NCBI RefSeq assembly: GCF_022539315.1 | Contig: NC_066317.1 | Span: forward strand, 45,239,935-45,303,934 | DNA from: Serinus canaria | Lineage: Eukaryota > Chordata > Aves > Passeriformes > Fringillidae | Direction: 5' to 3' | DNA: 64,000 nt | Shown: positions 24,635 through 39,270 of the stretch, piece by piece | Layout: each line of letters opens with the position of its first letter | Numbering within the stretch: the stretch's first letter is position 1 | The notes under the pieces: generated by a model | Databases searched by the model: none | Told to the model about the DNA's origin: nothing | Seen by the model: the letters and a program-made list of their open reading frames with translations, nothing else | Position numbers and translations under genes: made by a program

Positions 24635-24670
24635 ATGACTGTCAGAAACATCGCCTCCATCTGTAATATG
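24635..24670 (+). CDS. USP46: USP46 coding exon 1 (residues 1-12)
   Basis: Encodes the 12-residue N-terminus ending in Met12. It is followed by donor GTGAGT, intron phase 0. The start was chosen because [12 protein letters not shown] matches the known USP46 N-terminus. Met12 (24668) is the only other in-frame Met in the exon and could serve as a downstream start. Confidence 0.95.
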
Positions 24671-27600
24671 GTGAGTGCTGGCGGGGGGCGGGCGGCAAGG
24701 CAGCCCCTGCGGGGGCCGGCTGGGGGGCTGCCCCCGGGGCGCAGCCCAACCGCGCGGCTCCGTCCCTTGCCCCAGCGGCGGGGGAGCCGGGCAGGCTGCC
24801 GAGAAGTGCCTGGGATGGAGTTGGCCGACGGAGAGTGACGATGTCCCCAGGACTTTTCCGGGAGCAGCCCGGGCGTGGGCCGGGGAGGGACGGAGATGCA
24901 GAACCGGTGCGAGGCCCCCCGGAGCGGGTCTGACCCCGGCCGAGGCGCGTTACAGACGGAGCCGTGGCCCGCCCTTCCTCCGCCTACCCTTCCTCCTGCC
25001 CTAATACTGCCAAAAGACCAAAGTTGGGTTCTGAATCCACATTAAATCAGTGACCCTGTTTAACCCTCTCAGGCAGGCACCCTGTGGTCTCCTAGGGCCA
25101 GGAGCTCCCCAGATTACACAGAAAAGAAGGATGATTAGATGTCTAATACTCTTTTGGATCCCGATGTTAGGTGCCTGTTCTAGGAAGTCTTGGCTTGAGA
25201 GCTAACTTGCACTGCATGCTGCTCGAAGAGAACTGGTGTTTATGAAGTACTCTTCAACCACTTAGCTTTCTCAAAACCAATTAGGCAATTAGGAAGGAAT
25301 AAGGAAACATTTATATTTTTGTTATGTTCACTTCGCTACTTTTCTCCCCATGGAACAGTTGAAACGATGCTTTCTGCCTTGTTTGGGTTTAATTTTAATT
25401 CTAACAAACTTGGAGCACCTAGTTTGGTTTAGGTTTTGAAACTTCTTGGCAGGAGGAGGAAAAGCTCAAACTCTGTCAAAGAATTTTTAATACAGTGAGA
25501 CTGTAGCAAACTTGCCAAATAAATGGTTGCATGCTAAGCATCCCAATGCAAACAGAAGAGAATCCTATTTTTGTTCATTTTGGTTTTTTAGTCTGTATTT
25601 TTCACCCTTATTTCCAGGTTCTTCGAGAGCAGCTACGCTCAGTTGCCAGCTTCCCTCCATGTGGTGCCCCAGCATGCCTTGTGCTGCTGATGCCACACAT
25701 ACCATTCATCTGCCCTGGAGAATGGAGCCTGTCTCTAGGGTAAGGCAATGGGCATAGCCCCAGAGGCCTGGCTCCTGTGGGGTCTGAGTGATGGAGTGCA
25801 GAGTGAAAACCTGCTGCTCTTCCATGTGTCTGCACTTCCACTTAAGTGGGATTGCTCTTTTGTTGCAAATCAGATGCCTGGGAAATCCTATGCGTAGGTT
25901 CGATTTGAACTCAGCCCTCTAAGGTTTCATTCATTTCATTCATTTGAAATGCCTGCTCTGAAATGCAGAGGGTGATTTGGTTCTGGTTAAAAGAATTAAT
26001 ACAAAATCCAGATTTGAGGTATAATAACCTGGGTGCTCACCTTCCTTTACCAACAGTAATTGGTTTCCTAACTTTTCATTGTTCTTAATAATTTCCAGTC
26101 CAGTGAGCCACAAATACTGCAAAGAGTACAGGACTGAGGAGAACACCTAGGTGCACTTTCCTTCTCTCTGAGGCAGGCTCCAGTTTTTACTGCTGATTAA
26201 TGGTGGATGTGATGGCTTGGTAACTGTATAAAAGAGTACTGCATGAAGGGGAGCTGGAGACTCATAGGTGGATGTAAGACCTTGGTATAAAGTACTAGGA
26301 ACTCTGATTTTTTTCGTGTGCTTCAGACAGATGCACGTGCACGCAGCATGATTCTCCCAAAGACATAACAGATTCACAGCAGAACTGATGAGGTTGTTGC
26401 AGTGGTGTGCTGCTCAGCTGTCATTGCCAGTATATCCTGCAAAAGTAGTATCTGAGAGACAGAGAGACCAAAGGGAAGAAGGAGAGCCCCAAGCCGAAAA
26501 GGGGGCATTCAAGGATTCATACTTCAAGGCAGTTCTAGCTGATGGTACTGTGACAGAAGGTGCAGTCGATTCAATGTTACTGATGTTTTGAGGGTACACA
26601 TTCCTTGAGGTCTGTGTATTTAGCTTTTACAGATGCCATGTCGTGTTGGTCACATTTAGTTTTTTTCTTGATAACCCTCAGGGACTGGAAGTTCTTTTAG
26701 GTTAAAACCATGGAATTTTAGACAGCTACAGGAATTTGGGGCTGTAAGAGAAATACAAATTCTTGCAAGTGTTGGCAACATTGCATTATAGCTCCTCCAA
26801 AAATGTGTCCACTCTGATGAGGTGATGGACTCGAACTCAGTGGTCTGTAGAAGGAGCTATGACAACCTTCCAGAGGGCTAGAGGTATAAAAGTAAACTTT
26901 TGCCTTTTTAAAACCTAAATATTTGCCCTAAATATAATTTGATTTAGGACATCTGTAGAAATCTATCTAGAAAGATGCTGAGATGCTGATTCCCAGACCT
27001 TGTTCCTGCACTATAATATAGTTCTTGAAAACTGAGTTCCTGACAAGTTGTGGACTATGAAATATCTGTGTAGTTCTTAGGTAATGTAATATGTTTTTCT
27101 ATATAATGCTACATAACAGTAGGTCTCTACGTTTTTTAACCTGATTAAACTCAGTAATTAGAAAAAGGGATTCTGGTCTTTATTTTTTCCCATTTCACTT
27201 AACAGTGTTCATAGAGGTTTTTTTGTTTTTTGAAAAAAAAAGCCCCCAAATCCAAACAATGATGTCTGGTTGATTTTTAGGGGTGGTGGGGGGAGTAGAG
27301 GAAGAGAGACAGAGGCAGCAATTGGTCCTGAAATACTTGTCCTTCCCTGAATGCAACTTAGATTGTGTTTTCAATGGTAGTCCTTGACAAAGTTTTTTGT
27401 GTGTATTTGTCCAATGTTTGCTCTTGTGTCCTGAACAGAAAAATGTTAATGAAATTTAAGTGAATTAATTGAAAAACCTAGCTAGACAGCATTTTTTTAT
27501 GTATGTTTGCTATTAAGTTGACTACCTGATATTTGATATCTTGGGTTGTAATTCTGATCTAAAGATGGTAGAGACTGTTAGTCTTTTCAGGAAGGATCTA

Positions 27601-30600
27601 AAAAAGTGTAGTGAAGCAAGAAAGACAGGGACAGTATTTAACTCACTTGCAAAAGATACTTAGTACTATATATTCACTGGATAAGCTCTCACATGCTGAG
27701 ACAGACACAGTAGGAGCTAGCCAGTAAGAAACAAATATTTGGCTGGGGAAGTTTCCACTTGGCACATTTACTTGTAGTAAATATTTAAATGCACAACTTT
27801 CTAGAATTAAGCAAAATTCCTCTATTGTCTTTTAGCAGTTTTGTCCCCTAAGTTGTAATAATAGCAATAGTTCTAGTTATTATTCACTGATTTGCTTAAT
27901 GAGAATTAATAGCTAAAACTTGTTCTGAATGGGTGGAGGAGATGAAGGCAACTGTGCCTGAGGGATTCAGTAGGATTCATATGTGGGCATGATGGCCATG
28001 CTCACTGAGAAGGGAGTGTAGTCTGCAGGATGTTCAACTCACCTGCCCTTCAGTCCCTGTGAAAGCTTATTCACTCTGCACACCATTTTCACCACTGAGG
28101 GATGTATACAATGTATACAAATTGTCATCTTTTACGTAGGACAGGTACAACAGATGTGAAGAAGCATAAGATACCTTGAAAAAATTCTCTTTGAGGGAAT
28201 ACCAACAGCCAGTGCCTCCTAACACTGGTAGGCTGCAACTAGGGATGTGATGGAGCTCCTATAATGCTGTAATTCTCTTTGCTTACTGTTTCTATGGAAC
28301 AACCCAGTGACTCAAGTACCAAGTCCTGGTTCAAACTTTGACAGGCATGCTGGCATTTCATGCTTACTGAAATCCTCTGCAGTATGTTTCTCTGTTGATG
28401 AGCTTTAGGTAAAGCCTTGAGTTCTGAGTTAAGCTGAGTGCTGCAGCTGTGGCCCAGGGATATTACTGTTATGTGCAGTGAAGGACATCTAACCATTTCA
28501 GAATGTATGACATACATTTATACTGATCTGGCTAACAAGCTCTGTGGATCATATTTTTCTCCTTTAGAATTCTGTTGAGAACAGGTATTAATTCCCTCCC
28601 TTTCATAATTTTGTAATAGTATTTCAAATGTTCCAATTAGAACTTCATAGTTATGAATGACAATTAATAAACAGAACAATCTAAACACATTCAGATTTCT
28701 CTGATACAAGGTATCATCTGAGATACCTCATAGTTACTCCTGTCGTTGTAGTCGTTGTATAGATATCCTTTGGAATAAAAGTTGCAGTTCTTTGGATTAA
28801 TTTTGGAGTTTCATGTTGCTCTTTCTTCTCATAGTCTGATAGTTATGAGTTTCAGAAAAATAGCTGTTGTTATGCATGAAAGCATTCACACAATTCATCA
28901 GGAATTATGTGAACACCTGTGAATTGCAGCTTTCATTTTAAAATAAACAAACAAGATAGCAAACAAACAAACAAAGAGTTTCTAACAATCCTAGAAATTG
29001 GTTGTAGAGAAAAAACGTGCAAACCTAGGAGTCTCTACATTCAGGAAACAAAGAAGAATAAATGTTGGAAATTTTTTTGTTTAGTCTCTAAAATCATACT
29101 ATTAAATAATTACAGCATTTGTTTGAATATAGGGCATTGGCAGAATGAAGACTCAAACTAAAATGGATTTGGAAAAAGCTTTATACAAAAAGAAGCCCCT
29201 ACAATTTTAATGCTGAGAAAATACTAAAATCCTGTTTCATACAGGAATAATAAGAATATTATTCAGTTACAGAATTGCTCATCATGATTTTCAACTGGAT
29301 TTATTCATTTGGACAACCTGCAGTATATATTTCTTCATGTCTTATCTATCTTCCCATAAATACAGATAAAGGCAAAATAATACATGCCAGACAGTAAAAA
29401 CAGTTATCTGAAGGCATATTTAGATTGATAATGGAAAAAAAATTATGTCTAATAAGATTAGACAGTTCAAGCAATGCAGTTTTAAAAGCATAGTCTCAAG
29501 AATGCACAATTTCAATATGACATAGAAAATATAGAAACAAAAATATGAAAAGTATGGAGAATATGAAGTGTAATCACTGTAATAACTTTCTGAAGTAATG
29601 AGAAACTTGAGAGTATGGCTGAGAAATGGGTACTGGACTAACAGACAGGAAGTGTACATTCTATCAAAAGATGAATGGAAGTCCACAAAATAGCTCTTTT
29701 ATTGGATAGAGGAGTATATGCAAAATGAGAAATATCCTAATATATAATTCCCAAAATATAACCTCTAGTAATGGTGGAAGCTTGTATTGCATGAATACCT
29801 TTTAATGGCTAAAGTGGTTATTATGTACTTCTTAGCTATTTAGAAAGTAAGCGCAGAAGGACAATTCATGAGCACAATGTGTAGTAGTGTACAGTGTTTT
29901 TCTGTTGCCAACACATTTTATGAAAAATCCTTTACTTAGGATTTTTCCTCTCTTGAGAGCTGAGAAGCCTCATAAGCAGACTGTAAACAATTCTTATCTG
30001 CTGCTGTGGAATGCCACGGAAAAATCTGTGATAGGCCCCATCAGACTGTTTCCAATTAAGAGCCTATCACAATTCACCTGTTCGGCCCGTCTCGGGCTGA
30101 GAAGAGTTCAGTTTACACATTCCTTTTTTATTCTTAGCTTAGCCTTGTAGTGAAACCTTTCTCTTTACTCTTTTAGCATAGTTTTTATATCTTATATATC
30201 ATATCATAATTAATCAAAGCCTTCTGATACATGGAGTCAACGTTGTTGTCTCTTCCCTCATCCTGGGACCTCAGAAAACCCTGTAACATTTTTCTATTAG
30301 ATGCATGTAGTCTCTGGCTTCATATTGCTGAATTAAACGCAAACCAGTGGTTATATGAAACACCTCAGTAAAGGAACCTCTCAGTTATAGGTCAGCAAGG
30401 CTGAGTGAATCTGAATTGTGGAAGAGATGACATTAAAAGCTGACTCTGGACCCTGATTAACTGTGTGTGGTGGGCAAGTGCCACACAGGAGATGAGGTTC
30501 TGATGGATTTGACGAGCCACAGTCTGTGGGGTCTAATTCCTGGCCAGTCAGAGAAGCAGTAAGTCAGTTTCCTTCTGCTGACCTTCCTTTAGCCTTAGAA

Positions 30601-33600
30601 ACTGTCCTTGGTTAGCTGTTTTGTAGGTACGCTTATATACATTTATTACATACATTATGCACTTAACACCCCAGGATATCATTGCTTCTGGGGAAGAAGT
30701 ATCCCCACTGTCAGGACTCCACTGTGAGCATGGTCTTGGGTATGCTCAGCCATTGCAGAAAAGGCTGAGGTTTTCAAACCAAACTGGATATTGCGTGTTT
30801 CAGTTATTGAACTTGAGTTTTTGATTTCACAATTAATGGCCTCGTAACAACTGTATATAATGTATCCTATGACAATGGAGTCTCCAACTGTCCGCTGAAT
30901 ATCATAAACCTGTGTTATTTCTGATGTAGGTCAGACAAAGTTGGAGATTTCCAATGATAGGAACTACATCACATTTCCTAATGTCACGCTGGAATCTACA
31001 TTATGGTAATTTGAGCTTGATACTTCTCATCCTGGCCATTGCTGAGGCCAAGACTAGTTTCTTCCTGTAACAAACTGTAGACTTGAAAATATTGTCATGC
31101 CCTTTCCTGCATTATGCAGCCTTTTCTGTCTTATGCAACACAACCTAATTCAACCCTTCTTTATAGGTCACTTTTCTCTTGAGTTGGGTCTTCCATTTTG
31201 ACTGGCTTCTTTTGGATTCTTTCCAGTTACCTTTATCTTCCTTGAAACCAGGCACCTAAACCTGGATGTAAGATGTCTTACCACTGACAAGTTAAACAGG
31301 AAAGTTACTTTAAGATCTTAGTAGACTACCACCTGCAAGAATTGATTACGTTGTCAATATTTGTTGCTGTGGTTTTGGGGATTTTTTAAATAACACTGCA
31401 TACCTGTGACTTGTTCATCTTATACTACACAGAGACTTTTCCTTTCTTTCTTTTCTAAAACATTACTACCTTAGTCAGCTGTTTCCCATTTTGTACATGG
31501 TGATTCTTCTCTTCATGTGCAGAATCTTGCACTTGTCTCAGGTCCTTAGAGGATTTCTCTAAAAGAAAAAAAGAACTGTAAAAAATATTTTTAATTCTAA
31601 ACCTGTCCTGCAACATAGCTGCAGCCCTCATTACACACCTTGGATGGAGATTTAATGAGTGTATTCCTACTTCTGTCTCGAGATTATCAGAGTATTCCAG
31701 CTGGTGCAGCTGTGATGAACTTTAGAAGGTGCCATGCTTTTCAAATGCTCTGAGGCAGCACATATGCAGTCTGAAGAAGCTAATAATTTGTAGGCAAATC
31801 TTAGTTTTGTTTTGACTCATGAGACCATCTTGAGGCTATGGGTTCTGAAGAAGGAAACTGGCCAAAACCAATGGTTTTTCTGCTGCCTCCAGCAAAAGCC
31901 TGGGTGACACTAATCCAAAAACAATTAAGCTGGGGATACCGAAAGACTCCCAAGAGAATATTGAGTTGCAGTTTGGTAAAAGCTGTCTAATCTTGTAAAG
32001 TTTAAAGGTCAATTTTTTTTTTTTAAATTGCTTATGGATATAGACACTGGACCTGCAACACTTCAATAGAACCTCACTTGCAGTACTTGGTTGCTTTGAG
32101 TTTTGAGAAAACCAGCTTTATCAGCTATGTAAGACTGAGTACCTTAAAAACTCTCTCCAAGGTTTTAAGTGGTTCAGGATTTCAGGTCTTGCAATTTTTA
32201 TCCATTTCTTGGAAACCACACAGTTATAGGGCTGAAATTATTAGTGGTATATATGATACTTAGATCTGTAAATAGAGATAGTTTAGTGTACCCAGCAAGA
32301 AAAAAGGTTAGGCCTCTCCTTTCAAGCTCTTATAATTTGTCTTAATGATCAGAAGACTCTTTGGAAAAAACACACAAAAAATAATTTATTTAGATACATT
32401 TTGATAAATCATCTCTCCTAAAAAAATTTGACTACACAGTGGTTTTTCAGCCAGTCAAGGTTATTTTGCTGTTTACTATGATCTTCTCTGTGTTTTCATA
32501 GACTCATGTCTTTCCTCTTTCTTCTTGTGGTAAAAAAGACCCAAAATAGCTTTGCTGGAGGAACAAAAACCATTTCCTTGCAGAATGAAGAGAGAGCTAA
32601 TCTGGTTAAATTCAACTATCTTGTGGGACTTAGACTTAAAAAAAAATTATAGAAATGCTTCATGTTTGGCATTTAATATTGATGAGTTTTTAAGAAGGCT
32701 GGTTCAACCATTCAGTTACTCACCATATCTTTCTGAAAGTTGTGATTGTTCCTGAGGATAGCTAAAGTCTAGCACTGGGGACAGGTGATGCATCTTTGAA
32801 AGCAGCTGCATGTTTGCTGCATGCTGTGCTATTGCTAGTTCTCCTTTTACCCTTGATTCTTTGTTTTGCTCCTGGGAGCTAATTTCAGGTTTTTACAGTT
32901 GCTTCCTCTTTTTTGAGTTATCACTGCCGTTTGTTGGCCAGGAGACCTTCCCCATCTTTCTTTATTTTCTTTTTTCCTTCTCTTCCATGTGCTGTGCCTT
33001 CCAAAATCCTTAAACTCGGGCTGCCTAGCCCTGAAGCCATTTCTATTTTTACTCTAATTTTTCTTCTACCAGCCCAAACATCATCGTTAGTTTGTCTTAA
33101 GTCTTCAGTTTCTCCCTTCAGGAAACTATTGTGTTGCTCTTGCTTTCCCCAAATACTAAGAAAAAAAGAAATCTTATCTATAAATGTATATGATCTGAAA
33201 CCCTTTGTCATGGACCAGCCATTTTCCTTCATTATCTCTTGCTCTTTTTGCATTTAAGTTTCTGTTTTAATTATTCAATTTTTATATGTTTTTCAGTTAC
33301 ATTTTTAGATTTTCTTGTGAACATGATATTTCTTCTTATTTCTTTTTTTTTGTCTTTGTACAGACATATTTTTCTGTACAAAGAAAAATTTTATTAATTT
33401 TTTATTTTTCATACCGTTTTTCTGTTTATTTAGTGATACCCAATTAATAGGTGGCTCATAAAGAGTCCTAATTTCTTTACTGTATCCATCTACTTTAAAT
33501 TAAACACACATATATTTCTAGAAAGTTAGTGTAATTTTTATTGCTCTGCCACAGTATGAAGTTTAGTCTGCTTTGCTTCTTCTGTTGACATTATCTTTCA

Positions 33601-36600
33601 TATTAACTCTTGTCTATTTCTCATCCTCTATAGAATAATTGTATTTAGATTACTTTGCTACATCTGATTTAATAAACTAATCTGGTGACTTCTTTTCTAT
33701 CCTGAAGGGTTTTTTTTAATACATGCCAAAGTGTAAAGAAACAGCAGTGGATTTTTACCTAATCTGTTTTATGTGACCCAAAGCACAAATTAAAGTCTTA
33801 GCAACATTATCAGAAATTTCAACTGAAAATAAAACCAGCAGTCTTATTCTTTGGAAAGTCCAGGGCAAAATAACAAGAGGAAAAAATATAGGTCATATGG
33901 GCTGAATGTTTTTGGAGCCATGCTGTGGCAAAAATCTTGGCCTGAATTGACCTGTGCTTGGCTATGTCTCCAAGGCTGTATGTCTTTTTACAAGGACTGA
34001 ATACTGATTGGTAAAACTGAGAAATCAAGGTTCCAGCACCACAGAATGCATAGTAGGAGTTTCCACATTGACCTAGTTCTCACCCTCATAAGGTCTGCAT
34101 ACCACAGTCACAGCACTGCATTTCCTTCACTAGTGTATTCTTTTAAATCTCCCTTACTGTCGCTATACTCTGATATGACTTTATTTAATACTCCCAAATC
34201 CCACTTCATTGACTTCTGCAACCTCTCCTCATTTCAGGCTCTGTAGCTACACTGCTGGTCCTGCTTATTTTTATGGAACTACAGGAGATTCAGCTGTGGT
34301 AGGCTATTTCTCCTAGCTGAAGCTTTTATAAAGCAATAGGGAGTGGTTGCATTTAAATATCTGAGCAGGTTTTCGCTGTAGAAGTAACCAAAATTTCTTG
34401 CTGGGAGAGAACAAACACAAACATGTTGGAAAAATAGTCATAGTTGATGTTTGCTGTAGATTAACATCAGTAGACTAACTAATATGTTTTCCATGTTATA
34501 TGGTTTATTTAAACTGAATTCTGAACCACCTTTAACACATCCCTAATAATATACTTTTTCCAGTTTAAACCTGGATTGGGTGTACAGTCTCTGGAATACC
34601 TGGAATACTAGCTTGGCAAAATTTCCTTCTTCTGTCCTCATGTCAATTGCTTATTGAGGAGACTTCATATACAAAACAAATAATTTATATGCAATGTGAC
34701 ATAGTTTGAGTTTTACTAAGTGGCCTGTCTGTCTACATTTTTTTCTCCATCTAAAGAATATATCCTTTTCTGAAGCATCAGGTCTCTGTGTCTCTTACCC
34801 ATGTTCCTAGACTTCTTTTTCCATGGATTTAACACTATATTTTTGGAGACCTCCGAATAAATTAAAATCAGACTGAAATTGCCTTTGATACAAGAAGGCC
34901 CTACTCCTAATGGAGTGTGAGTGGGTTATGTCACTTTACTTAAAGATTGACTTTAGCCTCACTGTTTTGTTGGGTCACTGTCACACTGTACTTTATTTTA
35001 TATTTGCAACAGCCAAGGCCTGGACTGGGAGAGGTAAAAAAGCTCCATGATGAGATGTTACTAAGGATGTGGTTTTTTTAACAACAGGTACTTTAGAAAT
35101 TTCTGTGCAATGTGGAGTTTTTATACGAAGATTGGTTAGTATACATCATTAATTTGTTTGGTTTTCAATGGTAATTTTGTTTGGTAAGTCCTGATTCTTG
35201 ATCTTTCTCACAATATTTACAAGAAAATTTAATTACAAGAAAGGGCTTGTCCAACCATCTGGCATCCTCTGAAGTAAGAAACCCTGGCCCTGGAGGAAAG
35301 GCAAATGAGTAATGTAGGAGCAACTAGTTAGCAGAGCACTTGCATCATACTTGTCTAACAGAGTACATTAACTTGTGGTTTTATGAAAGTGTAGGAGGTT
35401 ACTTTTTGGAGATAATATTTTCCATGAACTGTAGAGGGAGAATATATTTCAGTGTGAAGAATACTTCCTACAAAACTAGAAAAACATCCATTTCATTTTT
35501 CTTTTAGGGAACTCAATTGTAATGTTCAAAGTGAATCAAAGAAAACCTTTGATCTGAACACTGTACAATGAGTATTAATATGAAGATGTTTTTCCTCAGA
35601 AGCTGCATTAATCTTCTGTAGTCATGGTTCTCTTGTATCAGACAAGGTTTTGAGGGTAACAGTGGCTGTTTCACTGCTAATATCAAATAGGCAAATATTT
35701 ATCAGTTTCTTCCCTCTTGGAATGGTTGGCTGAATATGTGCATCTTTGGCAAGGCTGACTTTCCAAGCAATGAAACTAATCTTCATGTGATAATTATCAC
35801 ACTGTCATCTCTGTTGAATGGTAGCCAATAATTGCTTTGTATTAATCAATCTTTTTTTCCCAAGTTTCTCACCAAGGCTTAGCAGAATCTGGTGAGAACA
35901 TTTATCCCTTATGAAGCTTCTGATGAAGGCTTGTGTCTCTAAAGTACTTCAGTCTCAAAGGATTTTCTGGGAAGTAACATATACTTGGTCTGAGCAGTGT
36001 CAGAGGATGGAGCCAAGCTTATAATGTGTGTAGGAGTGATGACAATTGCTTTGGCAGCAACCTACCTTACTTGCTTAGTTATTTAAGCTTGTTCAAAAAT
36101 GGGCATTTTAATATAGAAAACGACAGGTAACATACCAAATTAGTGGTTGTGCTTACAGACCAGCAGTTACCTAAACAACTTAGGTGTTGAAGATACAGCT
36201 GAACATAACTTACCACACTAGGGCACTGACTAAGAGATCTATCTTGGATTTATGTGCTCCTGAATGTTAGACAGGACAAAATGACAGGTTTATTACACTT
36301 GCTTTCAGCATCTGTGATGTTACTAGAACTGGGTGCCAATCTGAAGCCCAAGTATCGTTGCAGGCCGATGTTTAATTCAGAGGGATTCAGAGGAGTTTCA
36401 GTAATGCTTAGAAAACCTGCCTTCCATCTAGGAGCTGGTTTTTAGGGTTGTATTTAAGATCAACTACTGTCTTTATGAGACAAGAGAGTAATGGGATCCA
36501 GATGGCCATGTACACAGTAAAAATAAGGGGGATGTGGGTGTGGGAAGAACCACTGTTGTGACCTGTTCATTTCTAGTCATCTATTACTGGAGTGTCCATG

Positions 36601-39235
36601 CCAGGCCAGCTCAACTATCCAGATTTGCAAATATTTTTAGTGGCTCATGAGACTGTTGTGCCTATCAGTAAGACAGAGTTAGCTTGGCTAATCATAGCTA
36701 TAAGGAATTAATTATTTTTTGTCTTGATACTGTCCATAATTTTACTTCAGAATCTTAATATTCTAAATATTTTCTTCTTTTTTAAGGTGTTGTTGTTGTT
36801 GTTTAGTTTGTGTTCTGACATTTTTTCCTTTGTTTTTTCTTTTGTATAGGGCACCAATGCCTCTGCTCTGGAAAAAGACATTGGCCCAGAGCAGTTTCCA
36901 ATCAATGAACACTACTTTGGATTGGTCAATGTAGGTGGTCAATTTTTATGTTACTTGAAATTTGCTTAGTTCCTTGGTTTTGTTTTGTTTTGTCTTTCTC
37001 TCTCTCCTGCTCTTATCAATCTTATTCTAATGCAGGATTGTCTTTTTTTTAAGTGCTGCTCATGTTGCAATTTTAGGCAAAGTGGGTTATAAAACTGTAT
37101 CAGATGTTTGAAGATGGCTTCATACACCCCCAGAGAGAACAGTTCTATGAATATTTCCAGGGATTAGAACACACACTTAAACAAAATTAAAAGTCTATTT
37201 TAGGTGTGAAATAGGATGGAGGAAGTGATGAAAGTATGTACAAGTTTAGGTACAGCCTTCTGCATTGATGACTCTTAGGAGGAGCTTTTTATTTGGCCAA
37301 GGAGAAAATGAGTGAGAAGAGTGTTTAATCACCTGTTTGTTCCCATAGAAATTATATAGATATAATAATTTTTTCCATTTAAAACATTAGTCATTCTGCT
37401 ACTGAGCAGTAAGATAGAGCCCAGATACGGAGATAAACTTAATGAAATCCACTACAAAAAATATTTTTCTTACAAGTGGAAACCTTTACTTTGTATCCTA
37501 GTTAATTTAGAATACTGCAGTTTTTTCCATTAAGTGCCGTGGTGGGTGTGGAAATATATTTCTACTGCAACTACATGGCAAAATGGCTAGTTTGTAACAG
37601 AGACAGGAGTCAGAATTTGAATGAGCAGCTAGTTTTGTTGTGATGCACAGGGATTAATCTTGTTTTAAATTCTGCATGGCAGTTTGGGAACACCTGCTAC
37701 TGTAACTCCGTGCTGCAGGCATTGTATTTTTGCCGGCCATTTCGGGAAAATGTATTATCATACAAGGCCCAACAGAAAAAGAAGGAAAACCTCTTGACTT
37801 GCTTGGCAGATCTTTTCCACAGTATTGCTACTCAAAAGAAAAAAGTTGGAGTTATTCCACCAAAGAAGTTCATATCAAGGTTACGAAAAGAGAATGGTAA
37901 GTACAAAACTGAAGGTCTCTAGGGTATTCATGAATTGATCAAAGAAGTATAAATACAGACTGAGCAATGTGATCATATTAATCAGAAACACAGCTTAGAT
38001 TTGTAAATTGCTTTTAGTACTTTGTGGGGTGTATTATTATTTTAGTATCTGTGTATATGACATTATGCATGAAATGACCACACCAGATTTCATAGGCTCC
38101 CAGAGGTGTGTGAATTTGTGATGTTTTTACAGCGTGGTAGGGCAGACCTTACTGTAGGGTGAGCTAAGGCTGGGAATAGGGTGACACTGCTGTAATTTTA
38201 ATTTTTTTTTTTTTTTTTTTTTTTTGTGGAGTATGGCAGAGAGAAACATTGAGGGCAGCTGGCAGTATAGAAACTATGTGACCTAGGAAGGCTGCAGGCG
38301 CCACTAATTCCAGAGGAATTGTCTGCATGGAGGATAAGGAGCTGGGTACTCGTGGGGTGGTCAATTGACTCCACATCAGCTGCTGCTCTGGTTCTTGGAA
38401 GTGGTGGACACAGTCTTTCTTGATGAAGCATCAGATCCCTTTTGACCATTAAGTTGGCAACAGCTTATACCTAATCTTGTACCAGTTCTGTCTAAGGGAT
38501 GTGAGGAACATCTTGAGATAGAGAAGCCTGTCACAGCTCCGTTTTGGCCTGGATTCATATCGGTGTGGATGGTATGCTTAGAAACAGAGAGGCTTTGAAT
38601 GAAGAGACAAAGTATGAGCCAAACACCTGGAAGAAATTGCTTCCTGGTGACAGCATATAAATGGGTAGACTGTTCATTTCAGAGCAGACATTTGAAATCA
38701 TGAAAAAGTTTAATTCTGAGTCATCTAGTGATAAATGCCCCCACACTGTTGGGGATCACTTGTAAAGACTGGACCTTTTTTAAATTAGTGCCAGACTCAG
38801 TGTGTATTACCCTGCTTATATGTCCAGGGGCTAGACACTACAAAGCCAACAGTTCTGTACAATATTTTCTGAAATCCATGTGAACTTTTTCAGGAGCAGG
38901 GGGATAAAAATACACATTTCTGGGAACACACATTCTTTTTCCTTTGACATGGTGGGCAAGTTAAGCCTTTACTGGAGAAATCTGTACTAAATCACCACTG
39001 GAATATTTTCCCTTCTTCCTGAAAGCAATTAGTATTGAACAGGACAAGTCTTTTCCCATCAAACTCGTGTGTGAAAAATGAGCTTTGTTAGGCTGTGTTA
39101 TCATTACTACTTGAAGTGAGTTAACCTTGACTGGCTGCCAGGTGCCCACCAAGCCTGTCTCTCACTCCTCCTCTCAGCAGGGTGGGAGGAGAAGATAAGG
39201 TTTTTTCCCTTCATGAGTTGAGATCAAAGTAGTTT

Positions 39236-39270
<35 letters not shown>

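Larger units (their letters stand above)
23980..25010. promoter_or_regulatory. USP46: USP46 promoter CpG island
   Basis: A dense CpG block covers the 5' flank, 5' UTR, first coding exon and first part of intron 1 of USP46. GC-rich and GGA/GAG-repeat tracts dominate at 24200-24280. A YY1-type motif AAGATGGCGG spans 24598-24607, just before the coding start, and a TTATAAAG element lies at 24593-24600. The exact transcription start cannot be fixed from sequence. Long GC-driven open frames here match no protein I know. Confidence 0.85.
24671..36849 (+). other. USP46: USP46 intron 1 (12.2 kb)
   Basis: The first intron is the largest in the gene. It starts inside the CpG island. It holds a possible cassette exon (25618-25739), a solo LTR (29903-30288), an old CR1 remnant (31140-31545) and small simple repeats. 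No other gene is recognised in it. The acceptor is TTTTGTATAG. Confidence 0.9.
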
